Shown: piece after piece, positions 57,182 through 64,000 of the stretch
How the letters are laid out: every line of letters begins with the position of its first letter
Numbering within the stretch: position 1 is the stretch's first letter
Assembly: GCA_902765595.1 (NCBI GenBank)
Contig: CACXAQ010000002.1
Location: 1-64,000 of the forward strand
Length of the DNA: 64,000 nt
Source of the DNA: Oscillospiraceae bacterium
Lineage (GTDB): Bacteria > Bacillota > Clostridia > Oscillospirales > Oscillospiraceae
Reading direction: 5' to 3'
Made by a program: the position numbers and the translations under genes
Notes under the pieces: model-generated
What the model was told of the DNA's origin: nothing
What the model saw: the letters and a program-made list of their open reading frames with translations, nothing else
The model's database searches: none

Positions 57182-57844
57182 GTGAAGCGTCAGATTATTG
57201 CTATTGTCTTGCTATTGGCTATGACAGCTATGCTTTGCGGATGTGAATTCAGCGTCCCCTTTCTTAGCAAACCCGAAGATGCTGTGAATGAATTTATGAC
57301 GCAAGACAATCTGATGGAGGTATTATCAAGGTTTGATGACATTTCTTCTGAAGATGTAGATGATATTGCTACAGCCTTTTGGGTAGATGTTCTTACTTCT
57401 CCGAGCGTAAAATCGTTACTGCTTGATAATGTTCGCTGCATTAGCTATAACATCACTAATACTACAATCAATGGAGACAAGGCTACAGTAACAGTTCTAA
57501 TAACACATTTTGATATGTCCCCTGTAATTGATAGCGCTTTTGGTATTTTCTACAACAAGGTTATGGACCTTGACGCTTCAGGTGTAGAAGTCCCTGAAGA
57601 CGAAGATGAATTGATGGATTTGCTTATGCCTCTAATATCGCAATCTATTAAAGAAGCGGTAGCAAAAACGAAACCATCTGAAACTTACACAAAAGTCCTC
57701 TTTGACTGTATAAAGAACTCAAGTATGATATGGGAATTGGAAGAAATACCTGATGATTTCATAGAGAAGGTTCTGCTGATGAACTTTGAATATGCGCTTG
57801 AAGACTGTCTAAATAACTTGGATAGCTATGAGTATCGTGGTTAG
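57182..57844 (+). CDS. Low-GC lipoprotein of unknown function
   Basis: A 220-residue protein with the signal MKRQIIAIVLLLAMTAMLCGC (lipobox LCGC) and an acidic, mostly helical mature part; I recognise no domain. It starts at GTG 57182 after AAAGGAGGCGAACATT. GC content is about 40%, far below the neighbours, as is that of the next gene, and codon usage is AT-ending. It is the first gene of the island between the 30-bp repeats. Confidence 0.75.
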   Translation: MKRQIIAIVLLLAMTAMLCGCEFSVPFLSKPEDAVNEFMTQDNLMEVLSRFDDISSEDVDDIATAFWVDVLTSPSVKSLLLDNVRCISYNITNTTINGDKATVTVLITHFDMSPVIDSAFGIFYNKVMDLDASGVEVPEDEDELMDLLMPLISQSIKEAVAKTKPSETYTKVLFDCIKNSSMIWELEEIPDDFIEKVLLMNFEYALEDCLNNLDSYEYRG

Positions 57845-57862
57845 TTGAGGCAAGAGAGCGCG

Positions 57863-57892
57863 AAAAGGGGTAGATTTTTCTACCCTTTTTTT
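57863..57892 (+). terminator. Terminator after the island lipoprotein gene
   Basis: AAAAGGGGTAGA-TTTT-TCTACCCTTTTTTT, a strong hairpin with T tract. Confidence 0.9.
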
Positions 57893-57914
57893 ATCAAGTA
57901 TTGGGAGGGGCAAA

Positions 57915-58895
57915 GTGTTTTTCGCTTTAGATGAAAACAATATTAGGGTGAATGCTGAAGATGGCGAGTTCAAGCATTGCGTTTGCCCTGCTTGTAGAAA
58001 ACCTGTAATTCAAAAAGCATTAGAAGGAAATTACAGAAGACCTCATTTCGCTCATAAGAAAAAAGAAGCAACTTGCCCCTTTGAGTATAATTCGGACTAT
58101 AAGAATATGTCAGATTGGCATATAAGAATGCAGGGGTATTTTCCAAAAGAAGAGCGAGAATGTATCTTTACTGATAAAGAGACAGGGGAAAAGCATATCG
58201 CTGATGTTTTCATTAAAGAAGCTAACACTGTGTTAGAGTTTCAGCATAGCTCTCTAAAGAAAAAAGAGTTTTTAGATAGGACTATGTTCCACCTAAATGA
58301 AGGACGAAGGATAGCGTGGCTTTTTGATGAGAGTTGGAAAAAACCCGATGAAGAATCCTACAACAGAAAATACAATAAGGGTGGCAAGTTAGAACGAGAA
58401 AGTAATTGGAGAGCAGAAGGACCATATAAAACAAAAAGCTTCAAGTGGCTCTATAGAAGGAAATTTGTAGAAGAAGGACCGCCAATCTATCAGCCCAATT
58501 ATAGCGTGTGCCTTTTTACAGGAGCTGAGGGGGATGTTTTTCATAGAATTATCAGGCAAGAAGAACAGAGCATAATTGTTTCTCTTCACGATATTGCTAT
58601 GTCAAATGAGCTGAATGTTGAAGACTTCTTTGCTCTTGAAACCTTATGGCAAGAACAGGAACCTTGGAAGAATGAGATAGAGGCAATGGGAAGGCGAAAA
58701 CCCTTCAGCAAATACAACTCCCCCCAAAAGCGTGATGTAATTGAAGAGGAAATTGAAGAATACCATATTTCAATGATGGACATAGCGGAAGCAAGAAGAC
58801 TTCACAATGAAGTGAAAAGAAGTCAATACCACGAGGACTATTGGAAAGCGCTATTAGAATACTATGATGATCTAGAGAGCAGATGGAAGAAGTAG
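57915..58895 (+). CDS. CoiA-like nuclease-fold protein
   Basis: A 326-residue protein. The N-terminus has a zinc-finger-like CVCPACRKPVIQK and HFAHKKK (residues ~22-55), as in competence protein CoiA. The central part has HIADVFIKEANTVLEFQHSSL, the D...ExQ pattern of the CoiA restriction-endonuclease-like core. A charged C-terminal helical region follows. GTG start 57915 after GGGAGGGGCAAA. GC is about 40%. CoiA relatives act in DNA uptake or recombination and also occur as stray accessory genes; here the context is a small island with no integrase. Confidence 0.78.
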   Translation: MFFALDENNIRVNAEDGEFKHCVCPACRKPVIQKALEGNYRRPHFAHKKKEATCPFEYNSDYKNMSDWHIRMQGYFPKEERECIFTDKETGEKHIADVFIKEANTVLEFQHSSLKKKEFLDRTMFHLNEGRRIAWLFDESWKKPDEESYNRKYNKGGKLERESNWRAEGPYKTKSFKWLYRRKFVEEGPPIYQPNYSVCLFTGAEGDVFHRIIRQEEQSIIVSLHDIAMSNELNVEDFFALETLWQEQEPWKNEIEAMGRRKPFSKYNSPQKRDVIEEEIEEYHISMMDIAEARRLHNEVKRSQYHEDYWKALLEYYDDLESRWKK

Positions 58896-58938
58896 GGTTG
58901 GGCTGTGGTCTGTAGAATACTCAATGATAGGTGGCTTT

Positions 58939-58968
58939 CGGACATGATTCGAATCCCTCACGACAAGC
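58939..58968. repeat. Right 30-bp flanking repeat of the low-GC island
   Basis: CGGACATGATTCGAATCCCTC followed by ACGACAAGC; 27 of 30 bases match the left copy at 57080. It is also the first base block of the tandem unit array that runs to tRNA-Ala. Confidence 0.6.
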
Positions 58969-59372
58969 GCCAAAAAGAAGAACCATCCAAAAGGATGGTT
59001 CTTCTTTTTGGTGGAGACGGAGGGATTCGCTTGCATTTCTTTTTCCCTTGCGTGAGACGGGAAAAAGAAATAGAGGTATCGACCAGTTTTTGAACTGGTC
59101 GATGAAAGCCACATAGGTGGCTTTCGGACATAATTCGAATCCCTCCACACAGCGAAAAAAACGGTACCCGCAAAAGCGGATACCGTTTTTTTGGTGGAGA
59201 CGGAGGGATTCGCGTGCATTCCGTTTTCCCTTGCGGGAGACGGGAAAGCGGAATCAAGGTATTCGCCAGTGTGTGCACTGGCTCATGCACATGCCGCCGG
59301 CATGTGCGGACATGATTCGAATCCCTCCACACAGCGAAAAAACGGTACCCGCAAAAGCGGATACCGTTTTTT
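58939..59372. repeat. Tandem 182-186-bp structured units next to tRNA-Ala
   Basis: Units begin with CGGACA at 58939, 59125 and 59307. Each contains GATTCGAATCCCTC, an A/T-flanked hairpin (AACCATCC/GGATGGTT in unit 1; CGGTACCCGC/GCGGATACCG in units 2 and 3) and GGTGGAGACGGAGGGATTCG, which is the reversed 3' end of tRNA-Ala. Units 1 and 2 then carry three further hairpins that keep pairing though their sequences differ (CGACCAGT/ACTGGTCG versus GCCAGTG/CACTGGC; GAAAGCCAC/GTGGCTTTC versus GCACATGCC/GGCATGTGC). Unit 3 ends in the real tRNA. No credible protein gene lies in 58896-59372. Confidence 0.75.
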
Positions 59373-59448
59373 TGGTGGAGACGGAGGGATTCGAACCCTT
59401 GACCTTACGGATGCGAACCGTACGCTCTCCCAGCTGAGCTACGCCCCC
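59373..59448 (-). tRNA. tRNA-Ala (anticodon CGC), CCA encoded
   Basis: On the minus strand: acceptor GGGGGCG / CGTCTCC with the G3-U70 pair that identifies alanine tRNA. The D arm is GCTCAGCTGGGAGAGC, the anticodon arm TACGG-TTCGCAT-CCGTA gives CGC for GCG codons, and the T arm contains GGGTTCGAATCCC; then A and encoded CCA. A terminator-like hairpin from the adjoining repeat unit follows its 3' end. Confidence 0.93.
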
Positions 59449-59480
59449 ATATTCGATTAAAAACGCTGATTTTCGACAAA

Positions 59481-59576
59481 CGGATGTGAACCGCGTGGCT
59501 GACGGGTGAGGTACATGCCCCCATGAGACAAGCAATATAACTGGCCCAGGCGCTCTCCCAGCTGAGCTACGCCCCC
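59481..59576 (-). pseudogene. Two decayed tRNA-Ala 5'-half relics
   Basis: Upstream of the intact tRNA, CGCTCTCCCAGCTGAGCTAC plus GCCCCC at 59551-59576 repeats the tRNA 5' half exactly, but the anticodon and 3' half are missing. Another stretch, CGGATGTGAACCGCG...GCCCCCAT at 59481-59523, is a degenerate version of anticodon loop to 5' end. They look like remnants of duplicated tRNA genes. Confidence 0.6.
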
Positions 59577-59674
59577 ATTTGTCACAGCTCTGCTATTATA
59601 GCACAAAAAAACCGTTTGTAAAGAAAAACTTGTGCTTTTCGGCCAAAAACCGGAATAAGTTTTTCTGCATGCTG

Positions 59675-59703
59675 TTGACAGCGGGCGGCGCTTTGATTAT
59701 ATT
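59675..59703 (+). promoter_or_regulatory. Promoter of the znu-type operon
   Basis: TTGACA, 17-base spacer, TATATT, about 24 bases before the first start codon. Confidence 0.75.
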
Positions 59704-59726
59704 ACAATGTGGATTGGAGCGTGACC

Positions 59727-60668
59727 ATGAAAAAGACAATCACTTTGATCCTTGCCCTGGCGCTGCTGCTGTTCGTTCCGGCCTGCGGCGAGACGCAGGA
59801 GCAAGGTACAGATACCCGGCTCAGCATCGTGACCACCCTGTTTCCCGCCTATGACTTCGCCCGGGAGATCGCGGGAGAGCGGGCCAGCGTGAGCCTGCTG
59901 GTGCCGCCCGGGGCGGAGGCCCACAGCTTTGAGCCGACCGCAAGGGATATGATCCGCATTCAGGAGAGCAGCCTGTTTTTCTGCAACGGCGGCGAGTCCG
60001 AGGCCTGGGTGGAGGAGCTGCTGGCCGATCAGCAGATCGAGACCCTGGTGATGCTGGACTGCGTGGACGCCCTGGAGGAAGAGATCCGGGAGGGCATGCA
60101 GGAGATCCATGAGGAAGAAGAGGAAGGGGAAGAGGGCCCGGAGTATGACGAGCACGTCTGGACCTCACCCGTGAACGCCAGGCGGATCTGCGAGGCCCTG
60201 TGCGAGCGTCTGTGCGCCCTGGACCCGGAAGGGGAGCGGGAGTATCGGGCGAACCTGGCCCGGTACGCAGCCCGGCTGGAGGAGCTGGACGCGGCCTTCC
60301 GCGAGACCGTGGAGAGCGGCAGCCGGCGTACCCTGATCTTTGCCGACCGGTTTCCGGTCCGCTACTTCGTGGAGGAGTATGGCCTGGACTATTACGCGGC
60401 CTTTCCCGGCTGCGCGGACGACACGGAGCCCTCGGCCAAAACCGTGGCGTTCTTGATCGACAAGGTGCGGGAGGAAGAAATTCCCGTAGTATTTACCATT
60501 GAGTTTTCCAACGAAAAAATGGCCGATGTGATCTGTGAGGACACCGGCTGCCGCAAGCTGCGCTTCCACTCCTGCCACAATGTGACGGCGGAGGAACTGG
60601 AGAACGGCGTCAGCTATCTGCAGCTGATGGGGGAGAACGTGACGGCGCTGAAGGAGGCCTTGAGCTGA
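59727..60668 (+). CDS. znuA: Zinc/manganese ABC transporter, substrate-binding lipoprotein
   Basis: A 313-residue lipoprotein: signal MKKTITLILALALLLF with lipobox VPAC, then a cluster A-I metal-binding protein. Likely ligands are His in EAHSFEPTARD (near residue 72), His in EYDEHVWTSP (near 148), and His residues in RFHSCHNVT near the C-terminus. An acidic loop (EEEEEGEEG, without the usual His-rich run) sits between them. The start at 59727 follows GGAGCGTGACC. It overlaps the ATPase gene by one base. Zinc is favoured by the ligand set but manganese cannot be excluded. Confidence 0.88.
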   Translation: MKKTITLILALALLLFVPACGETQEQGTDTRLSIVTTLFPAYDFAREIAGERASVSLLVPPGAEAHSFEPTARDMIRIQESSLFFCNGGESEAWVEELLADQQIETLVMLDCVDALEEEIREGMQEIHEEEEEGEEGPEYDEHVWTSPVNARRICEALCERLCALDPEGEREYRANLARYAARLEELDAAFRETVESGSRRTLIFADRFPVRYFVEEYGLDYYAAFPGCADDTEPSAKTVAFLIDKVREEEIPVVFTIEFSNEKMADVICEDTGCRKLRFHSCHNVTAEELENGVSYLQLMGENVTALKEALS

Positions 60669-61375
60669 TGGCGATCCTGACCTGTAAAGACCTGCGCTTT
60701 GCCTACGACGGCAGCACCGTCCTGGAGGGCGTGAATTTCACGTTGAACGCAGGGAACTACCTCTGCATCGTGGGCGAGAACGGCTCCGGCAAGTCCACCT
60801 TGATGAAGGGCCTCCTGGGCCTCAAACAGCCCGACGGCGGCAGCATCCGCTTTGACGAGGGCCTCAAGAGCACCGAGATCGGCTATCTGCCCCAGCAGAC
60901 CCAGCTCCAGCGGGATTTTCCCGCCAGCGTCTGGGAAGTGGTGCTCTCCGGCTGCCTCAACTCCCTGGGCCGTCGGCTGCACTACAACGAAGAGGACAGG
61001 AAGCGCGCCCTGTTCAACATGGAGCGCATGGGCATCGAGGACCTGAAGGACAAGAGCTATCATGCGCTCTCCGGCGGTCAGCAGCAGCGGGTGCTGCTGG
61101 CGCGGGCCCTGTGCGCCACCAAGAAAATGCTGCTGCTGGACGAGCCGGTGACGGGACTGGACCCCATCGCCACCGGGGAGATGTACAATCTCATCAAGCT
61201 GGTGAACCTCTGCGACAACATCACCGTCATCATGGTTTCCCATGACATCCACGCGGCGGCCCGCTACGCCACCCACGTCCTGCACCTGGGACAGAAGCAG
61301 CTCTTCTTCGGCACGGCTGCCGAATATCGGGAGAGCGCCCTGGCCCGCCGCTTTTTGGGAGGGCACCGGATATGA
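60668..61375 (+). CDS. znuC: Zinc/manganese ABC transporter, ATP-binding protein
   Basis: A 235-residue ATPase with Walker A GENGSGKST, Q-loop LPQQTQ, signature LSGGQQQR and Walker B LLLLDEPVTGLD, followed by the H-loop VSHD. It energises import of the metal delivered by the neighbouring lipoprotein. TGATG overlap with the upstream stop and ATGA overlap with the permease gene. Confidence 0.92.
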   Translation: MAILTCKDLRFAYDGSTVLEGVNFTLNAGNYLCIVGENGSGKSTLMKGLLGLKQPDGGSIRFDEGLKSTEIGYLPQQTQLQRDFPASVWEVVLSGCLNSLGRRLHYNEEDRKRALFNMERMGIEDLKDKSYHALSGGQQQRVLLARALCATKKMLLLDEPVTGLDPIATGEMYNLIKLVNLCDNITVIMVSHDIHAAARYATHVLHLGQKQLFFGTAAEYRESALARRFLGGHRI

Positions 61376-62178
61376 ACGAATTCCTGCATCTGTTTTCCTT
61401 CCACTTCATGCAGCGGGCGCTGATCGTGGGCGGACTGGTGAGCCTGTGCGCCGCGCTGCTGGGGGTCTCCCTGGTGCTCAAGCGCTATTCCATGATCGGC
61501 GACGGCCTGAGCCATGTGGGCTTTGGCGCCCTTGCCATCGCCTCGGCCCTGCACGTGGCCCCGCTGGCGGTGGCGGTACCCGTGGTGGTGGTCACGGCGG
61601 TGCTGCTCCTGCGGCTGAGCCAGAACGGCAAGATCAAGGGCGACGCCATGATCGCCATCATCTCAAGCTCTGCGCTGGCCATCGGCGTCATCTGCGTGTC
61701 GGTGACCACCGGTATGAACACCGAGGTCTCCAGCTACATGTTCGGCAGCATCCTGTCCCTGAGCCGCTCCGACGCGATCCTGAGCGGGATCCTGTCCGCG
61801 GCGGTGCTGGTGCTCTTCGTGCTGTTTTACCCCCGGCTCTTCGCCGTGACCTTTGACGAGACCTTCTCCAAAGCCACCGGCACCAACACGGAGCTGTACA
61901 ACACGCTCCTGGCCGTGCTGACCGCCATTACGGTGGTGCTGGGCATGCGGATGATGGGGGCGCTGCTCATCTCCAGCCTGATCATTTTCCCTGCCCTCTC
62001 CGCCATGCGGGTCTGCAGCAGCTTCAAGCGCGTGGTGATCTGCGCGGCGGTCATTTCCGTGAGCTGCTTTGTGCTCGGCACTATTGCCTCCTATTTCCTG
62101 GAGACGCCCACCGGCGCCAGCATCGTGGCGGCAAACCTCCTGTGCTTCTGCGGCTGCGCGCTGATCGGGAAGCACTGA
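61372..62178 (+). CDS. znuB: Zinc/manganese ABC transporter, permease
   Basis: A 268-residue permease of the ABC-3 family with about eight membrane helices. Typical segments are FMQRALIVGGLVSLCAALLG, SMIGDGLSHVGFGALAIA and MRMMGALLISSLIIFPALSA. It forms the membrane channel of the importer. Last gene of the three-gene operon; no Zur or other regulator gene is adjacent. Confidence 0.92.
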   Translation: MNEFLHLFSFHFMQRALIVGGLVSLCAALLGVSLVLKRYSMIGDGLSHVGFGALAIASALHVAPLAVAVPVVVVTAVLLLRLSQNGKIKGDAMIAIISSSALAIGVICVSVTTGMNTEVSSYMFGSILSLSRSDAILSGILSAAVLVLFVLFYPRLFAVTFDETFSKATGTNTELYNTLLAVLTAITVVLGMRMMGALLISSLIIFPALSAMRVCSSFKRVVICAAVISVSCFVLGTIASYFLETPTGASIVAANLLCFCGCALIGKH

Positions 62179-62223
62179 CCAAGCCGGGGACGGCGAATAA
62201 AGACAAGAATAATGGGAACAATA

Positions 62224-62250
62224 TTAGCACTCCGAAATGCGGAGTGCTAA
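62224..62250. promoter_or_regulatory. CIRCE operator (HrcA binding site)
   Basis: TTAGCACTC-N9-GAGTGCTAA, a perfect match to the CIRCE consensus, 131 bases upstream of the hsp20 start. It indicates HrcA repression and heat induction of hsp20. Confidence 0.95.
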
Positions 62251-62380
62251 TATTCATATTCTGTTCATATTTAACCGTATATTTGTTCACAATTGTGATG
62301 TATTTTATATACGAGATGAAACGAAAGAAATGAATGTTCCGCCAAAACAAATGTGTAATAAAAATATGGAGGTAATAGAT

Positions 62381-62803
62381 ATGTTCGAACTGATTCCTTT
62401 CACTCGTCATGTAAACGTGTATGATCCCTTCCGGGCCTTTGATGAGATGGAGCGCAGCTTCTTCAACGACCGCCAGAGCTTCGGCTTCCGCACCGACGTG
62501 ATCGATACCGGCGACGCCTACAAGCTGGACGCGGAGCTGCCCGGCTACAAGAAGGAAGACATCAACATCGACGTGGAGAACGATTGCCTCACCATCAGCG
62601 TGGAGCGCAAGGTGGAGGACGAGGACAAGCGGCCCAACTACGTCAAGCGCGAGCGGGTCTACGGCCACTTCAGCCGCAGCTTTGATGTGTCCGGCATCAA
62701 CGTGGAGGGGATCCAGGCGGCCTACAACGACGGCATCCTGACCCTGACCATGCCCAAGAAGGTGGAGCAGAAGCCCGCCAGCCGGAAGCTGGAGATCCAG
62801 TAA
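62381..62803 (+). CDS. hsp20: Hsp20/alpha-crystallin small heat shock protein
   Basis: A 140-residue small heat shock protein: a short N-terminal arm (VYDPFRAFDEMERSFF), an alpha-crystallin domain from ~37 to 128 with the hallmark AYNDGILTLTMPKK, and a short C-terminal tail. It holds unfolding proteins in soluble complexes. The start at 62381 follows TGGAGGTAATAGAT; the longer frame begins inside the CIRCE element. Having CIRCE directly upstream of hsp20 is less usual than upstream of groES or hrcA. Confidence 0.94.
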   Translation: MFELIPFTRHVNVYDPFRAFDEMERSFFNDRQSFGFRTDVIDTGDAYKLDAELPGYKKEDINIDVENDCLTISVERKVEDEDKRPNYVKRERVYGHFSRSFDVSGINVEGIQAAYNDGILTLTMPKKVEQKPASRKLEIQ

Positions 62804-62820
62804 GCGCAGAGCTGAAGATG

Positions 62821-62855
62821 AGAAGAGGCGCCCTTGCGGGCGCCTCTTCTTTTTG
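62821..62855 (+). terminator. Terminator of hsp20
   Basis: AGAAGAGGCGCCC / GGGCGCCTCTTCT followed by TTTTG. Confidence 0.9.
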
Positions 62856-62856
62856 C

Positions 62857-63062
62857 TATAATGATCATCGGAAGGCGAAATCAATCGAGAATTCGATTGA
62901 TTTCGCTGCCAAACGATAGGTTTGGCAGCGAATGATTCTCAAAATCATTCGCCCGATGCTTATTGTAATGAGTATATGGCAAAACAGCCGTGCTGTTTTA
63001 CTGCGCAGTAAAGCTGCGCGGCGAAAAGCTTTTTTGCTTTTCGCGATCATATAGTCATTATA
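62857..63062. repeat. 206-bp multi-hairpin repeat, copy 3 (complete)
   Basis: It begins TATAATGATCATCGG and ends TAGTCATTATA, exactly as long as copy 2. About seven short hairpins follow each other: 62877-62904, 62905-62928, 62929-62950, then the AAACAGCCGTGCTGTTT, CTGCGCAGTAAAGCTGCGCGG and CGAAAAGC...GCTTTTCG dyads to 63045. It lies between the hsp20 terminator and tatD. A small minus-strand frame across it is interrupted in copy 2, so it is not a gene. Confidence 0.87.
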
Positions 63063-63087
63063 ATGATCCCATTAGGAGGGATGCCCC

Positions 63088-63849
63088 ATGATCTTTGATA
63101 CCCACGCCCATTACGATTCCGGCGCCTTCAATGCCGACCGCTTTGAGACCCTGGAGGCGGTGAACGCTGCCGGCGTCGGCCTGATCCTGGACCCGGGCTG
63201 CGACGCCCGCAGCAGCCGCATGGCCATTGAGCTGGCGGAACGCTATCCCTTCGTCTATGCCGCGGTGGGCATCCACCCGGAGGATCTGGACAAGTACGAC
63301 CTGGATTCCTACGCGGAGATCTGCGAGCTGACCCGGCACCCCAAGTGCGTGGCCATCGGCGAGGTGGGGCTGGACTATTACTGGGACGCCTCCCAAAAGG
63401 AAGAGCAGAAGGCCCTTTTTCGGCGGCAGATCGAGCTGGCAATAGAATTATGTAAACCGATTATCGTCCACGACCGGGAAGCGCATCAGGACTCGCTGGA
63501 GCTGGTGCGGCAATATCCGGAAGCCAGAGGCGTGTTCCACTGCTATTCCGGCAGCGCCGAGATGGCCCGGGAGCTTTTGAACCGGGGCTGGTATCTGGGC
63601 TTTGACGGGCCCATCACCTACAAAAACGCCCGCAAGGCGCTGGAGGTGTTGGAGATCTGCCCCACGGAGAGGATCCTCATCGAGACGGACAGCCCCTACC
63701 TCAGCCCGGTGCCCCTGCGGGGCAAGCGCAACGATTCCCGCAATCTCCGCTATGTGATCGAGAAGATCGCGGAAGTGAAAAGCCTGAGCCCGGAGGAGGT
63801 GGAGAGCCTCACCTGGGAAAACGGCAAGCGGCTCTTCGGAATCGAATAA
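63088..63849 (+). CDS. tatD: TatD-family metal-dependent hydrolase
   Basis: A 253-residue TIM-barrel hydrolase with the TatD motifs: FDTHAHYDSGAF (metal His pair, residues ~3-14), VGIHPED, GEVGLDYYWD, IVHDREAHQDSL, GVFHCYSGS and LIETDSPYLSPVPLRG. Family members are 3'-5' DNA/RNA exonucleases or deoxyribonucleases involved in repair. The ATG follows TTAGGAGGGATGCCCC. It lies directly right of repeat copy 3, whose end carries a TATAAT that might serve as its -10 box. Confidence 0.93.
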   Translation: MIFDTHAHYDSGAFNADRFETLEAVNAAGVGLILDPGCDARSSRMAIELAERYPFVYAAVGIHPEDLDKYDLDSYAEICELTRHPKCVAIGEVGLDYYWDASQKEEQKALFRRQIELAIELCKPIIVHDREAHQDSLELVRQYPEARGVFHCYSGSAEMARELLNRGWYLGFDGPITYKNARKALEVLEICPTERILIETDSPYLSPVPLRGKRNDSRNLRYVIEKIAEVKSLSPEEVESLTWENGKRLFGIE

Positions 63850-63858
63850 ACACAAAAT

Positions 63859-63895
63859 GAACCGCGGCGACAGGGTTTCCTGCCGCCGCGGTTTC
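63859..63895. terminator. Terminator between tatD and the last gene
   Basis: AACCGCGGCG.CAGG / CCTGCCGCCGCGGTTT, a near-perfect stem; T tract TTTCGTG on the + side. Confidence 0.8.
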
Positions 63896-63915
63896 GTGTG
63901 TTCGATCGTTGCTGC

Positions 63916-64000
63916 TCAGCCGTACTGGGCGTACACGTCGGAGTAGTCCCGGCCCTCGGAGTCGGGGACAAAGCTGCCGTCCAGCTTGGCCAGGACCCGG
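63916..64000 (-). CDS. C-terminal end of an unidentified protein (runs off window)
   Basis: On the minus strand the last 27 codons of a gene are visible, ending RDYSDVYAQYG-stop, with VLAKLDGSFVPD before it. Codon use is GC-rich like the neighbours, and the convergent terminator with tatD supports a real gene end. There is too little to name the family. Confidence 0.55.
   Translation of the reverse strand, partial: RVLAKLDGSFVPDSEGRDYSDVYAQYG

Noticed and set aside
58939..59372. Repeats that might be taken for a CRISPR array
   Set aside because: The units are 182-186 bases, contain tRNA-derived sequence and several hairpins, and there are no short equal repeats with unique spacers.
57080..59450. 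Integrative element with its own integrase
   Set aside because: No recombinase, excisionase or replication gene was found between or beside the repeats; only cargo-like genes are present.
59117..59460. Short frames with VETEGFEPLT-like sequence around tRNA-Ala
   Set aside because: These are translations of the tRNA and its repeated 3' end, a common spurious annotation.
62865..63050. A 61-codon minus-strand frame within repeat copy 3, similar to one in copy 1
   Set aside because: The reading frame is interrupted in copy 2 while the hairpins are kept, so the conserved feature is the nucleic acid structure, not a protein.

Overview
The window looks like chromosome from a Gram-positive, high-GC (about 60%) gut-type member of the Clostridia, probably Oscillospirales. 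The evidence is sigma-A type promoters, strong GGAGG ribosome binding sites, many lipoproteins, a sortase-type Cna-B surface protein, a perfect CIRCE heat-shock operator, a split transketolase, GalT class II, and several families of palindromic intergenic repeats. Nothing in the window is a complete prophage, insertion sequence or CRISPR array.

Layout. 0-1 kb: infC(partial)-rpmI-rplT. 1-3.4 kb: two membrane or secreted zinc-protease-like proteins. 3.6-7.8 kb: moaC followed by the nickel-pincer nucleotide cofactor genes larB, larE and larC, a P-loop kinase-like gene and a short pyrophosphatase-like gene. 7.9-10.5 kb: galK-galT. 10.6-12.0 kb: a VTC polyphosphate polymerase-like protein with its DUF4956 membrane partner. 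12.2-20.3 kb: a carbohydrate cluster with a YihQ-like GH31 glycosidase, a fucose-isomerase-like protein, a two-piece transketolase, an RpiB-like isomerase with altered active-site residues, an iron alcohol dehydrogenase and a DMT transporter. 20.4-25.9 kb: a large Fe-S flavoprotein with hypA, a radical SAM protein, fRMsr, rhodanese and YegP. 26-29.8 kb: cysK behind a Cys-ending leader peptide, a phosphodiester glycosidase and glyA. 29.9-33.6 kb: an ECF sigma factor with a membrane partner and two lipoproteins. 33.7-36.6 kb: ridA-ilvA and asd. 36.7-40.4 kb: a heterodimeric ABC exporter. 40.5-45.7 kb: tRNA-Leu, a GT-C membrane protein, an SDR and a permuted GH3. 45.7-51.5 kb: a Cna-B surface protein, a pullulanase lipoprotein and an amidase. 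51.6-57.1 kb: a LysR regulator, methionine gamma-lyase, a standalone CARF-nuclease (Card1/Can2-like) and an MFS transporter. 57.1-59.6 kb: a low-GC island with a lipoprotein and a CoiA-like nuclease, tandem structured repeats, tRNA-Ala and tRNA relics. 59.7-64 kb: a znuACB-type metal transporter, hsp20, tatD and a partial gene.

The most interesting material is as follows. (i) The 12-20 kb cluster has the gene logic of the sulfoquinovose transketolase pathway, but its glycosidase and isomerase have lost residues expected for sulfonate and phosphate recognition, so it may serve a different non-phosphorylated sugar. (ii) cysK has a leader peptide ending in Cys-stop, directly followed by an anti-Shine-Dalgarno segment. 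(iii) Three copies of a 206-bp multi-hairpin repeat show stem-preserving changes. (iv) The tRNA-Ala locus carries tandem 182-186-bp structured units and a 1.9-kb low-GC island flanked by 30-bp direct repeats. (v) A CARF-nuclease gene lies far from any CRISPR locus in view.

All functional calls come from reading motifs by eye and from memory of families. No database search was run.
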